In this document: positions 32,913-44,557 of the stretch, in pieces
Numbering within the stretch: position 1 is the first letter of the stretch
Layout: the number at the start of each line of letters is the position of its first letter
NCBI GenBank assembly: GCA_023678885.1
Contig: CM042987.1
Coordinates: forward strand, 24,018,927-24,082,926
Direction of reading: 5' to 3'
Length of the DNA: 64,000 nucleotides
Origin: Pogostemon cablin
Lineage: Eukaryota > Streptophyta > Magnoliopsida > Lamiales > Lamiaceae
Notes under the pieces: generated by a model
The model's database searches: none
Seen by the model: the letters and a program-made list of their open reading frames with translations, nothing else
What the model was told of the DNA's origin: nothing
Translations under genes and position numbers: made by a program

Positions 32913-34483
32913 TGATTAGCCATAACTTGTAGTCAGGTTGACCAATTCAAGAATTTATCAAACCACAGGGAGGAAGACGCTAGAGCTTAAGCGATCTCAT
33001 ATTTCTTGTAATTTTATAGAGACGAATCATCAAAGGAGGTTGTTAAAACAAGTAAATAAAATCAATCAAAACAAGCAAGCAAGCAATGATCAATAAACAA
33101 GATAGATAGATGAAGGGTGGATTTCCAAGTTAAGTAAAAGTGAGATTAACAACAATCAAGAAGTGGTAATTCTAGGAATTAGGTATAAAATTCATATGTA
33201 TCATGGATATAGAATTAAGGGCCAACATTATATTCACCTAAACTCCCTCTCGAGATGAATAGGATATGAAAATCGAATAGCTCAACGGATTGGTTCTCAC
33301 TCAAATAATTACAACTAGGTACTAAGCTTGAAATGAGAGTTCATTCACACAATTAATCAACCTCTCGATCAAACCAATCACATGTTCTATCAAAGGGTTC
33401 TAAATTCTAAAGGATTTCTCAATCTCTTTACAATTTATAACGCACATGAAGTGTTTGATAAAATGATTCACTCAATTATCCTAAGCATATAATTGATTTC
33501 TCAATCTAATCACATATTTAGAATAACTAATACACAAACCATCATAAACCTCAAGATCTTAAACATCAATGATAGAAAATCCATTTACCCAATCAACATA
33601 TGAATTAAAATACACAAATCCCCAAAATTATCCAACAACTCTCATGTTGCTAATCTCACAAGGGAGATTAGGCTACCATATTCATAAGAACATTAACATA
33701 GACATTATGATACTTACAAAACATGATAAACAATAGGATTCAATACAAAAGTTGGATGAAAACTCCCTTGGATGCCTCCAATGGTGATCTTCTTCTTCCC
33801 CTTGCAATTTTCCTCTCTTCCATGCTTCTTTTCCTCAATTGGATGAAGTTTTTGATGGTGGGATGAAGGTAGATCCAATGGATGGTGAATGGGTGAAAAT
33901 TGTTGTGTAAAATGGAGAAAATAGTGTGTGATGTGTGTGAACAGGCTCTCAATTTCGGATCCTCTCTCAAATGTTGAATAAATGGGTATTTATACCCCTT
34001 GGGAAGCTTCTAGAAGTTTCTGAAAATTTTCTGAGTCTAGCACCTACACGGCTCGTGTGCGGTACACGGCCACAGGAGTGGCCGTATAGGAGTTTCGGGT
34101 GTCAGTACACGCATTTCGCTTATATGGCCGTGTTTGGTACACGGCCCGTGTTCTGCACACGGCCCGTGTTCTGGCAACGGTGCACGACCACTTCTTACAG
34201 GATCGTGTTCGGTACATGGCCCGTGTCCTTGCAGTCCTATTTTTTCTTCTTCCATTTTGGACCGTTCTCCCTCGTTTTAACTCCGAACTGAGATTCGCTT
34301 TTTCCTACGTCTTCCTTGTCGTGTCTAGAATTCATTTTTAGCTGAAAATCATACGTTTAAGCTCATTCACACACATCTCAATAAAAACACAAAACACAAC
34401 CAAATAGAACACAAATACGGATAAAATAACACGAAAATACACATAAAATGACACTAAAATTTAGGTGAAAGTATCATTCATCA
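32913..34483 (-). mobile_element. Element C 5' LTR
   Basis: 1571 bp, with the minus-strand TATAAATA at 33987-33994 and a palindromic array of ACACGGCC/GGCCGTGT at 34045-34228 directly upstream in the sense of transcription. Confidence 0.92.
34045..34228. repeat. ACACGGCC/GGCCGTGT array in U3 of the C 5' LTR
   Basis: Contains two full palindromes ACACGGCCCGTGT (near 34139 and 34157) and several half-sites. Shorter than the partner array by about 40 bp. Confidence 0.82.
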
Positions 34484-35701
34484 ACTATTAGTATCAATTA
34501 TTTCTCGTGCACTTAGTACTCTAACCCGATATGATCTCTCTTTATAGGTACTATGAAGTTATTCTCTTTGTCCTACTTATTAACCCGAATCATATTCAAA
34601 TAACAAGTATTTATATAAAATAATTCTAATGAGACTTCGGAGTCCCCTCACTTATAATCATAACATAGAATAATACTCAGTAGTGAACTCACTCAATCAA
34701 TAACTAAGATATGTATTCAGACTCTACATAATAGTTAATGATGCACAAAACAACTGAGTATGAATTAAAAACGTATATTCTTATATAAAATAAACCACAA
34801 GTAGTGTTGTACGAAGTATACACATGGAAGTTCAATTAACTCATAAAACCTTCATAAACCCTAGAACTACCGAAGCGGTTCTAGCCCATGATTGATCGAA
34901 GAACAATCATAGTGGTTGGATAGATCTTACCCATAGTCTTGAATATTACAAGATAAATTAAGATGCTAGTAAACCCTAGATGCGGGCGCCGTCGCGCCTC
35001 TCTCCATCTTGAATCGGTTCTCACTTGATTTGACGGACGAATCTCTCTCCACAGCTCCATGGATGATGGTAGGGTTTTGAATGTTGTGTAGAATGAAGGT
35101 GGTGGTGAACGGTGTCTTTCCCCTGCGTAGGGTCTTCCTTTTATACTTGTGAGCTCTCCTTTGGATCTAGGATGTGCTTTTTGAGCAAAAAACATGCACT
35201 GAAGGTGTAAAAATACATATCCGGATGTTTCCAGCACATCGGTTCGACCAAAGCCCCTGGTCGAATCAACCAAATTCTGGTAGAAACGGCCTGTAATTCG
35301 TTGGCAGGTTTATGGTTCGACCCAAACGGCTGGTCGAACCATATGCATCGTGGTCGAATCACCAACTGCATCTCTTTAGGATTCTGGTTCGACCACCATG
35401 CTTGGTCGAACTACAGTGTCGTGGTCGAACCACACTTCTGCCACCTTCCTGCACCTGGTTCGACCAGGGGTGCTGGTCGAACCACTCCCTTGATGGTCGA
35501 ACCGGGTGCCTACAACTCCCTTTCTCCAGTTCCGATCACTTCTATCCCGTTTTCCTTCAAAAATTCACTCAAACGGACTTTAAACACACCTGATTCATGA
35601 CTTTCCACTATATATCTCGATTTATCTTCACTTACGATCAAATCATACATCATTATCACAAAAATCAAGGCTTAAAACACGTGAATTTACACACTCGTCA
35701 T
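34484..35701 (-). mobile_element. Element D 5' LTR, second part
   Basis: Continues the LTR from the second ACTAT copy to ...CACTCGTCA. Together with 24942-25382 the LTR is about 1.65 kb, as in B. The minus-strand TATAAAAGG is at 35137-35145. Confidence 0.9.
35241..35503. repeat. GGTTCGACC/GGTCGAACC array in U3 of the D 5' LTR
   Basis: About nine motifs, placed about 95 bp upstream of the TATA box in the sense of the element. The spelling (GGTTCGACC) matches D's two internal arrays. Confidence 0.88.
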
Positions 35702-36869
35702 GAAGTAATTAGTCAATGGTCTAATTCCCTTTTCTGCAACCAACCATTGCAAAAGTGAGACACGGAACCTCCGCGAAGTCCTTGGTTTCTGAAGAAGACA
35801 AGTTTCATTTATTTTTTAATTCTTTTCTAAATACTCTTTATTTATTATACTTTTTATCATGTAACTTTATTAAATAATAATTTAAAAAATGTATAATTTT
35901 TTATGTTTAGTTTTTAATTAAAATTAATGAAAATTTGTAAAAAATCTCTAACAAAGTGTATAAATTATTATTTATTAATATATAGCATATTTTCATTCAG
36001 TAGTATTTGAGTTCTGAAATGGGAATACAGAAGTTTGAATTCGTGAATCCTAATAAAGGGGTGAATTTGTATTGATCGTAAATGAATAATTAAATCAGCT
36101 AATTAATCTTTTAAAAAATATAACTAACTATATTTTAAGTGAATCTCTATATTATATTTAGTGTGAAAGTGTATACTAATGAATAATGTTATTTATTTTT
36201 TTTTACGAAAACAAAATTATACTTAAAAGTTGGAATCAGCCAGTAGTAAATGACAATAGGAAATGTGAACGTAAAATACGGAATGTAAAAAAATTATATA
36301 CACTGTTAAATAAAAACTTATACATAAAGATATTGTATCCAATTTCACAAGATATCAACTCAATTTAATTATTGGATTTCGTACTAAATGCATATATTCA
36401 AATGCATGAATGAAAGCGTATAAATTTTATTAATTTTAATTTTAATTCAAGAAGTTTAAGATTTAGAAAACTTTAATACTCAATTTTAGCTCTTTCTAAT
36501 TTCTTCATTAATTTATTGTGCATCATCCGTGAGAAACACAATATATATACATCTAATCAATTCAATAAAATTGGAATGCACTTTCATTTTAAATTAATCT
36601 TTACTTATGCCAGGTGTCAACTCCAAAAAAACATCTGCTGATTTGTCATTTTCAGATTTTAATTTTTATTTTATTTTTTCATCTCAACCTTACAATCATA
36701 CAACAAAAATACGATATTGTATTAAGTGCAATATAATGGAAGTTTAAGAATAGAAAAAAAAAGTAAAAAAAGTTGAATAATTAATCTATATTAGTTCATT
36801 GAAAATAAATAGAATTTGATTTGAGTTAATCGAATTTGTACATATGCATTATCTAATATTTTAATTATA
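35702..36869. other. AT-rich DNA outside the LTR elements
   Basis: Begins with the likely target copy TGAAG of element D. No ORF above about 60 codons and no domain is recognisable. Long A/T tracts dominate. A short block (35735-35805) is less AT-rich and could be a fragment of something older. This is the best candidate here for ancestral intergenic sequence. Confidence 0.5.
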
Positions 36870-37085
36870 TACTGCCTCAGTACATTTAAAGAGTCTATTT
36901 TTTCACCCCAAAGTCCTGACACGCATGAGATTCATACATATTCACTAATACAATTAAAATATGGGATCCACGCATTCACTAATATAACCACCCACTATAA
37001 ATTAAATAATAATAATAATGATAATATATTCTTTAATTCACGTGTAAAAAGCAAAAGGGCCGGATTCATTCAACCCGAAGGAGTA
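36870..37085. mobile_element. Stowaway-like MITE
   Basis: 216 bp with imperfect inverted ends TACTGCCTCAGT and (reverse complement of the right end) TACTCCTTCGGGT, TA at both borders, AT-rich interior, no ORF. The ends recall the CTCCCTCCGT consensus of plant Stowaway (Tc1/mariner-derived) elements. Confidence 0.65.
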
Positions 37086-37277
37086 TAAAAATTTATGAAT
37101 TATAATATTTATTCAAAGTGTAAAATGAAAACAATATTTTTATGAATAAATTTATAATAATTAAATATTTTTAATAGTATTTTTATTATAAAAAATAATA
37201 ACTCGTGATCCCACATAATACGTGGGTTTCATACTAGGTTAGTATATATAAGAACTTACACCTTTCATATTGAGAAA

Positions 37278-37516
37278 GACTTGTGTGAGACCGTCTCATG
37301 TAAGGGCTTACGTGAGACGGCAAGAAAGTGATAACTCTTATGAAGGAAAGTGATAATAAATTAATGAAAAGTGATAATGCTCTTTCATGAACAATTTATA
37401 GTATAAATAAAAAGTGATAACATTTTGTAGCGAAAGTGATAACGATTTATAGAGAAATTGATAACTATTTAAAAAAGTAAAAAATGGTCTCACGTGAGAC
37501 GATCTCACGCAAGACC
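37278..37516 (+). mobile_element. Foldback MITE, copy 1
   Basis: The ends read GACTTGTGTGAGACCGTCTCA and, reverse-complemented from the right, GTCTTGCGTGAGATCGTCTCA. The left end contains a second inverted repeat, CCGTCTCATGTAAG / CTTACGTGAGACGG. The interior repeats AGTGATAA several times. It is flanked by similar ~16-bp stretches (TTCATATTGAGAAA and TTCATATTTTGAGAAA). Confidence 0.75.
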
Positions 37517-37815
37517 TACCCCTTCATATTTTGAGAAAAAATCTTAATTTTTTTGATGAAACATTTATACTATTTATATTTCAGCCGACCTTTTTAATGA
37601 AAAATTTATACCTTTATTAATTAAAGTGTATACCCTTCAAAACAAAATTCTATACCCTTATATACTTTGTACACGATCCAAGAAACCAACCCTTAATAAA
37701 AAAAAGTAGGTAATATTTAGCAATACACCTTGATTCAGATTAACTCTCTATCCTATATGACAGTTTGATGGACAGTTGCGGCAGTGAATTAATAAGAATT
37801 AAAAAACTAAAGGGT

Positions 37816-38058
37816 TGGTCATGCGTGAGACCTTTTCGCGTGAGACCATTTTACACTTTTTAAAATAGTTATCACTTTCGCTATAAAATGTTATCACTTT
37901 CGCTATATAATATTATCACTTTTTATTTATACCTTAAATTGTTCATAAAATTTCATTTTTACTTTTCATTAGTTTAATATTGCTTTTCGTTATGAAAGTT
38001 ATCATTTTTCGACCGTCTCACGTAATCCCTTACGTGAGACGGTCTCACACAAGTCTTT
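37816..38058 (-). mobile_element. Foldback MITE, copy 2 in inverted orientation
   Basis: The right end on the minus strand reads GACTTGTGTGAGACCGTCTCA and GATTACGTGAGACGG, the same order as the left end of copy 1. About 300 bp of AT-rich DNA separates the two, so together they form a large inverted repeat. Confidence 0.75.
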
Positions 38059-38199
38059 GCCAAATCTAAAATAGTCTTGATTTCCATTTTATCTAATTAC
38101 ACTTTCGCCAGTACTTCACTGTAATTATAAAATGATAACTATTTTAAATTTTTTTGAATAAATGTTAATTTATTCGAATTCTTCAAAAAGGGCCAAAGC

Positions 38200-39009
38200 C
38201 CTCATCCAATTCACAACTCACACGAAACGAACAAAATGAAATCTACTACATAGCTAGAAAATGAAGAAACCTATCAACATGCATAAGAATAGTATTAACT
38301 ACTTCATCCCTGTTGGATGGTCTCCCTCCAATAGAGCTTTGCATCGTGCTCCCCAAATGTAGTACATGCATCCATAGAGCGCCAACGCACGTCTCGCTTT
38401 CTCACGAACATGGACCCTATGATCCTTGTGTATCCATTTTATCCCTGATAAAACTGACGACACCATTCTGTTCCACCCTACATCCCTCCTCACACGGTCC
38501 CAAACCTCCTTTGCAAACGGACATCGAAAGAATAGATGGTCCCTCAACTCCAATCTGCCCAAACACAATACACACTCCAATGGCCCTTCAACTCTCCTCC
38601 ATCTATCCTATGAACACCACAGTTTTTTGTAAACATACCTAACTTGGCCGACATCAACAACACTCATGTAGAGTTTTCTAGTAACTAAATGTCCCATCTC
38701 TGAGCATGAAGATAAAGTATCAATCAAGTCACCTTCCAAGCGAGTACGAATCCTATCTCTTGCTCTCAACACATCTTTCCACATTGTAGAGGCGGAATAC
38801 ACCGCCTCTATATCCCAGCGAGAAGTCCCCTCAAGATAAATTGAGTTGATCTACTTAACCCACAAAGATCTCTTTTCAGAGTAAACATCCCATAATACAC
38901 CCACTAATGCCACGTCATTTAAAAGTTCAACACTTTTCAAACCAAGTGCACCTTGTTCCTTAGGTAAAATTATTTCACTCCACCGAACTGCTCCTTGGGC
39001 TAAGCCCCA
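38200..39009 (-). pseudogene. LINE (L1-type) ORF2 C-terminus, truncated
   Basis: The minus strand reads LPKEQGALGLKSVELLNDVAL and GTSRWDIEA, then 38608-38802 (MWKDVLRARDRIRTRLEGD) and 38299-38580, which holds a zinc-binding segment CVLCLGRLELRDHLFFRCPFAKEVW typical of the zf-RVT domain at the end of plant LINE reverse transcriptases. There is an in-frame TAG near 38850 and a frame break near 38605. The upstream part (RT palm, endonuclease) is absent because element A inserted at 39010; CCCCA at 39005-39009 is A's left target copy. The 3' end lies near 38200; I see no clear poly(A). Confidence 0.85.
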
Positions 39010-40059
39010 TGATGTGCGCTTTCTTTGCACGCAAAATTAATCCCCAAGTATGAAGGACATCAGTTGCAGCTTAAGCAAGCGATCAAGTTAAATATCGAAC
39101 TCAAAGGATGGCGTATTATTAATGCAATTATTTACTAAATTAATTAAGATGAATCGACAATAAAGTTTGTGAATTTAATTAATAACTACTAAACAATTAA
39201 TTAAAATAACAAATAAAATAATTAAGCACTAGAAGAATATGAAAGAGGATCAAGTAGGAGCATAGGTAGTTCTAGGGTAATTCAGTTTTACTACTTAACT
39301 TTCCTCTCAAGTGCAGGCCGACTCTGCCTTGTGGACTATGGACACATCACTAAATCATGCAAATCTACTCTATAAACACAAGTAAACATGCGTGTAATAC
39401 ATGTGAATAACCTTGGAGTAAGAGACATAATTTCACATCCCTTTCTAGGTACTATCTTTATCAATTATTTTCCACATCTGAAACCTAACCCGATATAATC
39501 TCCCTTTATAGGTACTATAAAATTACCCTTTTTATCCTGCTTACTAACCCGAATTAAATTCAATTAATAAATATTCATATATGATAGTTCTAATGAAGCT
39601 TCGGAGTCCCCTCACTAAGAATTATAACATGGAATCCTGTTCAGCAGTGAACGCACTCAATCTACAACCAAGATATATATTCAGACTCTATATACCAATT
39701 GAAGATGCACAAAACGATCGTGAATATGGATTAAGAAAATATAGTCATATATAAAATAAATCCACTAGTAGTGTTGTACGGAGGACACACAAGAGAGTTT
39801 AATTAATTCATAAAACTTTTAAAACCCTAGATCTACCAAAATGGTTCTAGCCCATGATGTTGCAAAGAACAATCATGGGGGTTGGATAGATCTTACCCAT
39901 ATGTCTGAAAAATACAAGATAAATTAGGAAACAAATAAAACTCTTGATGCGGGAGTCGTCTCGTCCTTCTCCATCTTGAATCCTCCTCTTGGTTCTCCTC
40001 TTGATTCCACAGACGAATCTTCAAAGTGATGGATGGATGGAGGAAAGGATGTGGATGAT
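39010..40059 (-). mobile_element. Element A 3' LTR, first part
   Basis: Starts TGATGTGCGCTTTC and ends at the ATGAT target copy of element E (40055-40059). The same sequence, reversed and uninterrupted here, is at 1130-2187. Confidence 0.88.
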
Positions 40060-41649
40060 TGATGGGCGTTTTCTCAACACACAATTTTAATCCCCAAGTA
40101 TGAAGGATATCAATTGTAGTTTCGAAGGTGACCAAGTTAAATATCGAATCCACGGGATGGATAAATATTACTTTAGTTATTTTCTAGCAATTATGACTAT
40201 ATTGAGAATTGTAATTGTTGGTTTGTAAACTAAGTAACAATTAAAATAGCAAATAAATAAAAAGAACAAGAGAAGAGTTGTTGTGATCAAATAAGATGTT
40301 AGGTAGTTCATCAGGCCATCCAGTTTCATTCGTTAATTCATACTTTCGTGTGTCGATGTCTGACTCTACCTTGTGGTTTATGGACGCATCGCTAGACCAT
40401 GCAAATCTATTCTATAGACACAAATAGACAAGCTTTTGACACGTGTGAGTATCCTCAGAGCAAGACGTATACTTTACCTCCCTTTCTAGGTACTATCATA
40501 ATCAATTATTTCCCGTGCACTTAGTACTCTAACCCGATTTGATCTCCCATTTTAGGTACAATAAAGTTATACTCTTAATCCTACTTGTTAACCAGAATTC
40601 AATTCAATTAACAAACATTCATACAAGACGGTTCTAATAAAACCTCGGAATCCCTTCACTTAGAATTATAACAATAAACCCTGCTCATTAGTGAACGCAC
40701 TCAATCAATAACCATGTTATGCATTCAGACTTTACACAACGATTATTGATGCACAAAATAACTATGAGTATGGATTAAAAACACACAATTTTATATAAAA
40801 TAAACCACAAGTAGTGTTGTACGGAGTATACACACGAAATACAAATCAACTCATGAAACCTTCATAACCCTAGAACTACCGAAGTGGCTCTAGCCCATGA
40901 TTGATCTAGGAACAATCATGGTTAGATAGACCAATCTTACTTGAATCTCAAGTGGAACCTCTGTCACAGCTCCTCCTAGTCTCCTCTTGTGCTTCACGAT
41001 CTTACGCTCACTCGAACTCTCTAAAAACTCTATAATAATATCCCTAATCTGACTGCATGAGCCTCCTTTTATACTTGTAATCACGTCTCTAGGGCTTGGA
41101 ATGGGCTTTTCAAGTGATCCCACGTATTTTGGCCTCAAAAATCTGGATAAGGTAAGTTTCCGCACGACGGTTCGACCTCAGCAAATAGGTCGAACCACTG
41201 GCCGCAGGTCGAACCATGCTACTGGATAATTTCTGCTCTCAATTTGACCAACCGTCAGGTCAAACCCCCAACGTCGTGTTCGAACCAACGTTCTCGCGAA
41301 CTGGTTCGACCATGGTTTGACCTGATAGACAGCTCGAACCCCTCGAGTCGTGGTTGAACCCCTCTTATGCCGCTTTGCATTGTTGGTTCGACCTGCTGGA
41401 GAGGTCGAACCCTCCTCCAACAGGTCGAACCCACCTCTCTCCTTGGCAGTTCGCATGGTCTCGACTTCGTCTCTTCGATTCTTGGCACTTCCACTCCAAT
41501 TTTGCTATGAAAACCACTTAAATAGCTTCACTAACACCTGATTCATGCTAATTCACAATATATATAGGTTTTTCACCTATTTCCACCTCAAAACTCTCCA
41601 AAACTAGCACAAAATATGATGCTAAACTTGTGAATTTACACACTCATCA
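40060..41649 (-). mobile_element. Element E 3' LTR
   Basis: 1590 bp, TGATGGGCG...CACTCATCA. Minus-strand TATAAAAGG at 41065-41073, motif array at 41169-41432 upstream of it. Confidence 0.95.
41169..41432. repeat. GGTTCGACC/GGTCGAACC array in U3 of the E 3' LTR
   Basis: Motif starts at 41171, 41243, 41305 and 41387 (spacing 72, 62, 82), so no fixed period here. TTTGACC and GGTCAAACC variants are CpG-decay forms; the partner LTR has TTCGACC at the equivalent of 41243. Confidence 0.9.
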
Positions 41650-41889
41650 AACCCCCAAACTTACATGTTGCTCATCCCGAGGCAACCAAATCAAACCACA
41701 GGAGTCGTGTATAATTCACTAAGATCAAGTACAACACATATCACACATGCAACTTCATTAAATCAAACATGTATTAATTGCTTCATATATATCACTCATG
41801 CAAAACCAATCCAATCACACACCATTTGGGGTACTAAGTAATCTAGCTCACAAGATAAGTATTTATTCTCTTTCACTCAAGTGCGTGAG
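41650..41889 (-). other. Element E PPT and proximal 3' non-coding DNA
   Basis: PPT at 41650-41664 (minus strand TGTAAGTTTGGGGGTT). The following block TGTTGCTCATCCCGAGGCAA is shared with B and A. It ends at the target copy GTGAG of the solo LTR. Confidence 0.75.
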
Positions 41890-43501
41890 TGATTAGCCAT
41901 AATATAGTGGGCATGACCAATTAAAGAAATTATCGAACCACAGGGAGGATGGTACTAGGGTCTAAGCGATCTCGTGTTTGTCATAGTATTATAGAGATGA
42001 TCATAAAGGGAAGATAATCAATAAATGACAATAAAATAAATGGATAGATGAATGGGAGATGGATGAATGAACCAAGTAGATAGAGATGAGATTAACAATA
42101 CTTAAAGCATGGAAAATCTAGGTATCATGCAATGAATTCATATGTGTCATGGGAAAAAGGCTAAGGGCCAACACTAAGATCACCTAAACTCCCTCTCGGA
42201 ATGAATAGGATATGGAATGACATTCATTGGATTGGTTCTCACTCAAACAATTCCAACTAGGTACTAAGCTTGAAATGAGAGTCCCTTCACATAATCTATT
42301 GACTTCTCAATCTAATAAATGATATGTTCTATCAAAGGGTTCTAAACTATGAAGGACTTCTCAATCTCTTCACAATCTATAATGCACATGAAGTGTTTGA
42401 TGAAATGATTCACTTAATTATCCTAAATATGCAATTGACTTCTCAATCTAATCACATGCTTAAAACAATTAAACACACAAATCATCATAAACCTCAAGAT
42501 CTAAAGCATCAATGATAGAAAATCAATTAACCCAATCAACATAATCATTCAATTGCAAAATACCAAAAATTATCCAACACAATTCATATTGCTAATCTCA
42601 CAAGGGAGATTAGCCTCTCATATCCATAAGAAAATTAACATAGACATTAAATTCTTTACAAAACATGATAAACAATAGGTTTCAATACAAAGTGTAGATG
42701 AAAACTCCCTTGGATGTCTCCAATGGTGATCTTCTTCTCCCCCTTGCAAAGCAACCTCTCTTCCTTGCTTCTCTACTACTTGGACGGAGGATGTGATGGT
42801 TGGATCAAGGTAGATCCAAAGGATGAAGAATGGATGAAGGTGAAGGTGAAAAATGGAGAGAATTGTGTGTGATGTGTGTGTGGAAGGGGTGGAAATCGGA
42901 TCTTTTTCTATAAAATCTGAATGGAGGGGTATTTATACCCTTATGGGCCTTCTAGAAGGATTCTGATTTTTTTTCTGATCCCAGACACGACACGAGTCGT
43001 GTTGCGCAACACGGCCATAAGGTGCCCGTGTTGCGTGAACTGATGCTCCCGCACGGCCTCTCCTTACAGGCCCGTTTTGGCTACACGGGTCGTGTGCTGC
43101 AACACGAGTCGAGCTCCACAACACGGCCAAGTGGTGGTCGTGTTGGATGAATAGATGTCGCCGCACGGCCATTCTGGACAGGCCCGTGTTAGCTACATGA
43201 GTCGCGTACTGCGACACGGCTCGTGCCACCGACACGGCCAGTCGTGTTGCTGCTGCCCTGATTCCTTCACTGTTTTGGCTCGTTCTCCCTCGTTTCAACT
43301 CCAAATTGAGATCCGCTTTTTCCTACGTCTTCCTTATCATATCTAGCATCAAATAAAAAGTGAAAATCATAGGTTTAAGCTCATTCACACACATTTCCAT
43401 AAAAACACAAAACACAACCAAATAATATACAAATACGGATAAAAATATACAAAAATTCACATAAAAAGATACTAAAATCTAGGTGAAAATATCACTCATC
43501 A
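41890..43501 (-). mobile_element. Solo LTR of the element-C (TGATTAGCC) family
   Basis: 1612 bp from TGATTAGCC to CTCATCA with perfect GTGAG duplications (41885-41889, 43502-43506) and no internal sequence, as left by LTR-LTR recombination. Minus-strand TATAAATA at 42930-42937; the upstream array at 42984-43250 uses ACACGG/CCGTGT and ACACGAG/CTCGTGT-type motifs, diverged from element C. Confidence 0.95.
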
Positions 43502-44557
43502 GTGAGGCACTATATAGGCTAATATTAACACTCATATCAATCCATATTCACTCGTAACCATAAGCTTGGCAAAGGTCTCAAAAATCAACTTATAATGTAC
43601 TCTTCACTAGGATCACAAATGACTTGTTTTTGGGTTGTAATGTTGGCTCTTTGGAAAACGGTAGGAAAATTTAGGTAAAGTGACTTAAGACACTAGTAGA
43701 GAGTTACCTTGGAGGTTCTCGATTTCTTCTTCTTGCTGCAATATCTCCTCCAACTTATCTTCTTCTTCTCATGGATTTTCCTTCTTTTTCCGTGCATCAA
43801 CATCATCTCTTTAGACAATTCGGGTACCGGTTTTAGGCACTACCCTTCTTCTCTTTATCAATCAGCTGCTCTTAAGCTTAAAGCTTCATGTTATAATCAA
43901 TCGAGGTATCAGTTTCAGGCATTACCCCTAAACAAGATTTAACCATATTCTTTTCATCCAACCATATTCTATCTTCCTTTTTCTTCTTGCAACACTTACT
44001 CACCTCAACTCTCTCTACCAATGAATAGGTTAATCAAGGCTCAAGTAAAGGTTTATAAGATTATTTACTTTAGCTACCAAAGAAAAGGTTTTTTAACGGC
44101 TCAACGGGATATCCAAAGGTTAATAAGATCATTAGGAAGGACAAAATTTGGCTAAGTAACTTAATCACAAACTAATGGCCTAAGATCATGTCCTAGCAAT
44201 TTATTAATCATAAGCCTCTCACAAGACTCCAAGCCAAGTTCTAGAATACGTTCATATGAATGATCCTCTCAAGAATAAAACAATCATGATCAAGCATGAT
44301 TAAAAAGGCTCAAATCCTCACATAGGTAAATAGAATCCTAAGTACTCCTCATAGCATATAATTAAGATCAATTCCACAAGAACTCTACATACTTATCAAA
44401 TTATACATGCTTTTCATCAATAGAAATTAACACATGAACATATGAATGCACAAAATCAATAGCCCATAAACCGAATCAACCATACAAGTATTCAACACTC
44501 ATGAATCCATCTCATGCATCATAGAAGGACGGAATTAAGAACACACTTTCCTGGCTT
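43502..44557 (-). other. 3' non-coding region of element E with two hairpin repeats
   Basis: Shares the GTAACCATAAGCTTGGCAAA, GGTTGTAATGTTGGCTCTTTGG and CCTAAGATCATGTCCTAGCA blocks with B. Hairpin units lie at 43822-43847 (GGGTA/TACCC, outer pair mismatched) and 43903-43928 (GAGGTA/TACCCC, one G-U in the element's sense). No ORF3 remains. Confidence 0.7.

Larger units (their letters stand above)
25383..34483 (-). mobile_element. Element C: non-autonomous gag-protease retrotransposon (TGATTAGCC family)
   Basis: 9101 bp with LTRs 25383-26993 and 32913-34483, a tRNA-Asp-type PBS (32893-32910), a PPT (26994-27010) and a perfect ACTAT target duplication (25378-25382, 34484-34488). Internal coding capacity is gag and protease only. 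No RT, RNase H or integrase motif is found between 26994 and 32912. The 3' 2.2 kb is non-coding. A CACTA element sits in gag. Its mobility would depend on pol from another element. Confidence 0.93.
2188..35701 (-). mobile_element. Element D: Athila-type Ty3/gypsy retrotransposon, nested host, 3' LTR outside the window
   Basis: D's own pieces are: 3' non-coding DNA and an ORF3-like pseudogene (2188-4330), an array (5097-5336), integrase/RNase H (5820-7501), RT (19344-20480), protease and gag (21717-24828), a primer-binding site (24918-24935), and a 5' LTR in two parts (24942-25382 and 34484-35701). It is split by the LTR ending at 2187, element B, a solo copia LTR and element C. The domain order PR-RT-RH-IN with a further ORF, the tRNA-Asp PBS and the RT motif FMDD are those of the Athila lineage. 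All reading frames are broken. TGAAG at 35702-35706 is the probable right target-site copy. Confidence 0.85.

Noticed and set aside
35702..36869. Possible host gene next to element D
   Set aside because: Very AT-rich with no ORF or domain; only a short less AT-rich patch near 35735-35805.
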